This document shows positions 62,681 through 64,000 of a stretch of 64,000 bases of DNA, in pieces; the stretch's first letter is position 1, and every line of letters starts with the position of its first letter. The stretch covers positions 1,116,001-1,180,000 of the forward strand of contig JAJFKW010000001.1 of the NCBI GenBank assembly GCA_021773015.1, in the 5' to 3' direction. Position numbers and translations under genes: made by a program. The notes beneath the pieces are model-generated. The model was given only the letters and a program-made list of their open reading frames with translations. It was not told the origin of the DNA and ran no database searches. This stretch comes from Woeseia sp. (lineage in GTDB: Bacteria > Pseudomonadota > Gammaproteobacteria > Steroidobacterales > Woeseiaceae).

Positions 62681-64000
62681 CTACGAAACGATTTTATCGT
62701 ACGCCGATGCTTTGATTGGAAGGTTGCGAATACGTTGACTGCAAGCGTGAGATACTGCGTTTGCGATGGCCGCCGCGGTCGGCCCCTGTGCTGACTCACC
62801 AACTCCGAGCGACTTGTGATTGCTGCGCTGCATGAGATGCACCTCAATCTGTGGAATTTCATCGAAACGCAAGATTGGATAGGACGCCCAATCTCGGCTG
62901 GTAATTTGGTTTTTCGAAAATTGTAAGCACTCCTTTATTGTCCAGCTCGCCGATTGAATGATTCCACCTTCAATCTGTGCAACAACACCATCCGGATTTA
63001 CGATCTTGCCAGCATCACACACCGCGACGGCCCGCCGAAGTTCAATCCGCCCGGTTGACGGCGCGACGGTCAGTTCAAATACAACGCCGACATAGCTGGA
63101 GAGGTTTTTGAATTGCGCAAATCCAAGTCCCCAGCCAATGCCGGTACCACCTTTTGGCCTCGTCGACCAACCGCTTACATCGGCGAGCTTGGTCAGCAAC
63201 TCTTTTGCGCGATCATCGCCTAAGTGGGCTAGCCTAAACCCCAGTGGATCAACATTTCGTGCCCCTGCCAGCTCATCCATAAACGACTCAATTGCGAATA
63301 CGTTCGCATAGGCACCTAACCCGCGCAGCGAAGAAACCCGAATTGGCATCGATGACGCAAGATGTTTTACAACGTTCGTCGCAGCAAACTCATACAGTGG
63401 TACTGCATTGCGATCTTCGCCGCCTGCCGGTTGCGGAATTGATCGCGGCGCGGGAATAGGCAATGGGTTGGCTTTGTGTTGAGCATAAATAAAGTTCCCC
63501 GCATTCGCGGCATCTCTCGGTCGCGAGGTATGCGCACAACTAAAGACATCATAATTCCATGCGGTCACCATGCTATCGTCATCCAAATCGGCGGACACAT
63601 CAATTTTCATTGCCGACCCATACGGCTCCCATGCAAACTCGTCCGCGCGTTCCCATTGCAACCGCACCGGAACATTCGGAAATTCCAGCGCAATGGCGGC
63701 TGCCTCACACGCTGCGTCGTCCGCGCCATTGTGGCCGTAACAACCGGCAGACTGTTTGTAAATACAACGAACTTTATCGACATCCATCCGCAGCGTATGT
63801 GCAATTGCCGTTCGCAATGGATACATGCCTTGTGCGTGGCTCCATATCGTCAACTGGCCGTCGCGAAAAAATGCAATCGCCATTGACGGTGCTATCGATG
63901 CATGCGCATGAAAGGGTCTCGTGTACGTCGCAGAATGCTTTTCGCCGCCACTGCCAATCGGTTTGGCACTGCCGCCAACAACGTTACTTACCGTGGACGG
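62681..64000 (-). CDS. Xanthine dehydrogenase-family molybdenum subunit (partial)
   Basis: The reading frame is open to the window edge, so only the C-terminal 439 residues are seen; the ATG at 63883 is internal. Upstream codons give TYTRPFHAHASIAPS, the usual substrate-pocket approach. VSSLRGLGAYANVFAIESFMDELA, AVAVCDAGKIVNPDG and GVGESAQGPTAAAIANA (catalytic Glu) identify an IorB/aldehyde-oxidase-type subunit. It faces ttcA and is a distant paralog of the gene at 59218-61461; its small subunit should lie beyond the window. Confidence 0.86.
   Translation of the reverse strand, partial: PSTVSNVVGGSAKPIGSGGEKHSATYTRPFHAHASIAPSMAIAFFRDGQLTIWSHAQGMYPLRTAIAHTLRMDVDKVRCIYKQSAGCYGHNGADDAACEAAAIALEFPNVPVRLQWERADEFAWEPYGSAMKIDVSADLDDDSMVTAWNYDVFSCAHTSRPRDAANAGNFIYAQHKANPLPIPAPRSIPQPAGGEDRNAVPLYEFAATNVVKHLASSMPIRVSSLRGLGAYANVFAIESFMDELAGARNVDPLGFRLAHLGDDRAKELLTKLADVSGWSTRPKGGTGIGWGLGFAQFKNLSSYVGVVFELTVAPSTGRIELRRAVAVCDAGKIVNPDGVVAQIEGGIIQSASWTIKECLQFSKNQITSRDWASYPILRFDEIPQIEVHLMQRSNHKSLGVGESAQGPTAAAIANAVSHACSQRIRNLPIKASAYDKIVS

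Overview
The window looks like an ordinary chromosomal segment of a free-living, aerobic, probably marine gammaproteobacterium. The evidence is a fused siroheme synthase CysG, a cysJIH sulfite-reduction operon beside a CysB-type regulator, TtcA, two large TonB-dependent receptors, and AbgT, NSS and OPA transporters. GTG and TTG starts are fairly common. I see no rRNA, tRNA, CRISPR array, insertion sequence, integrase or phage gene, and no clear pseudogene. The species cannot be fixed from sequence alone.

Layout. 1-5.8 kb: small membrane proteins, a secreted protein made of 11-residue repeats, a sugar-phosphate-type importer coupled to a HAD phosphatase, a surface protein with SH3, collagen-like and S74-like parts, and a PlsC-like acyltransferase. 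5.8-12.9 kb: a heme-type TonB receptor and a three-gene operon (acetolactate-synthase-like ThDP enzyme, aldehyde dehydrogenase, NDH-2 fused to a cyclic-nucleotide-binding domain). 12.9-16.8 kb: a minus-strand run with overlapping ends (NSS transporter, cyclophilin lipoprotein, membrane protein, PQQ-type sugar dehydrogenase). 16.9-22.7 kb: secreted amidohydrolase, lectin-like/DUF11 protein, S41 lipoprotein protease, small exported proteins. 22.8-27.8 kb: a tightly packed amino-acid catabolic operon (FNR2 reductase, class III aminotransferase, BKACE, Asp/Glu racemase, CuyA/DcyD-like PLP lyase). 27.9-34.7 kb: lipoprotein methyltransferase, MBL hydrolase, AbgT, PhnZ-like HD protein, RluA, M20 peptidase. 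34.9-45.4 kb: divergent Nramp, class I aldolase, cysG, cysB, cysH-cysI-cysJ and a PhyH dioxygenase.

45.5-62.4 kb is the most interesting part. A minus-strand operon (about 50.2-55.5 kb) encodes a His-rich exported beta-propeller, a cytochrome c-cupredoxin fusion, a CcdA-like thiol transporter, a second beta-propeller and a SCO copper chaperone; a PCuAC chaperone lies further downstream. This resembles a periplasmic copper enzyme with its own maturation and electron-transfer parts. Next to it is a probable LacI-family regulon: 14-bp operators of form TGCAnnCGnnTGyA lie on the putative promoters of a TonB receptor, the divergent iorAB molybdenum hydroxylase genes and an exported MBL hydrolase. 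The LacI regulator gene lies directly upstream of the MBL gene. I infer an uptake-and-oxidation pathway for an unknown small molecule. The window ends in a second molybdenum hydroxylase gene that is cut by the edge.
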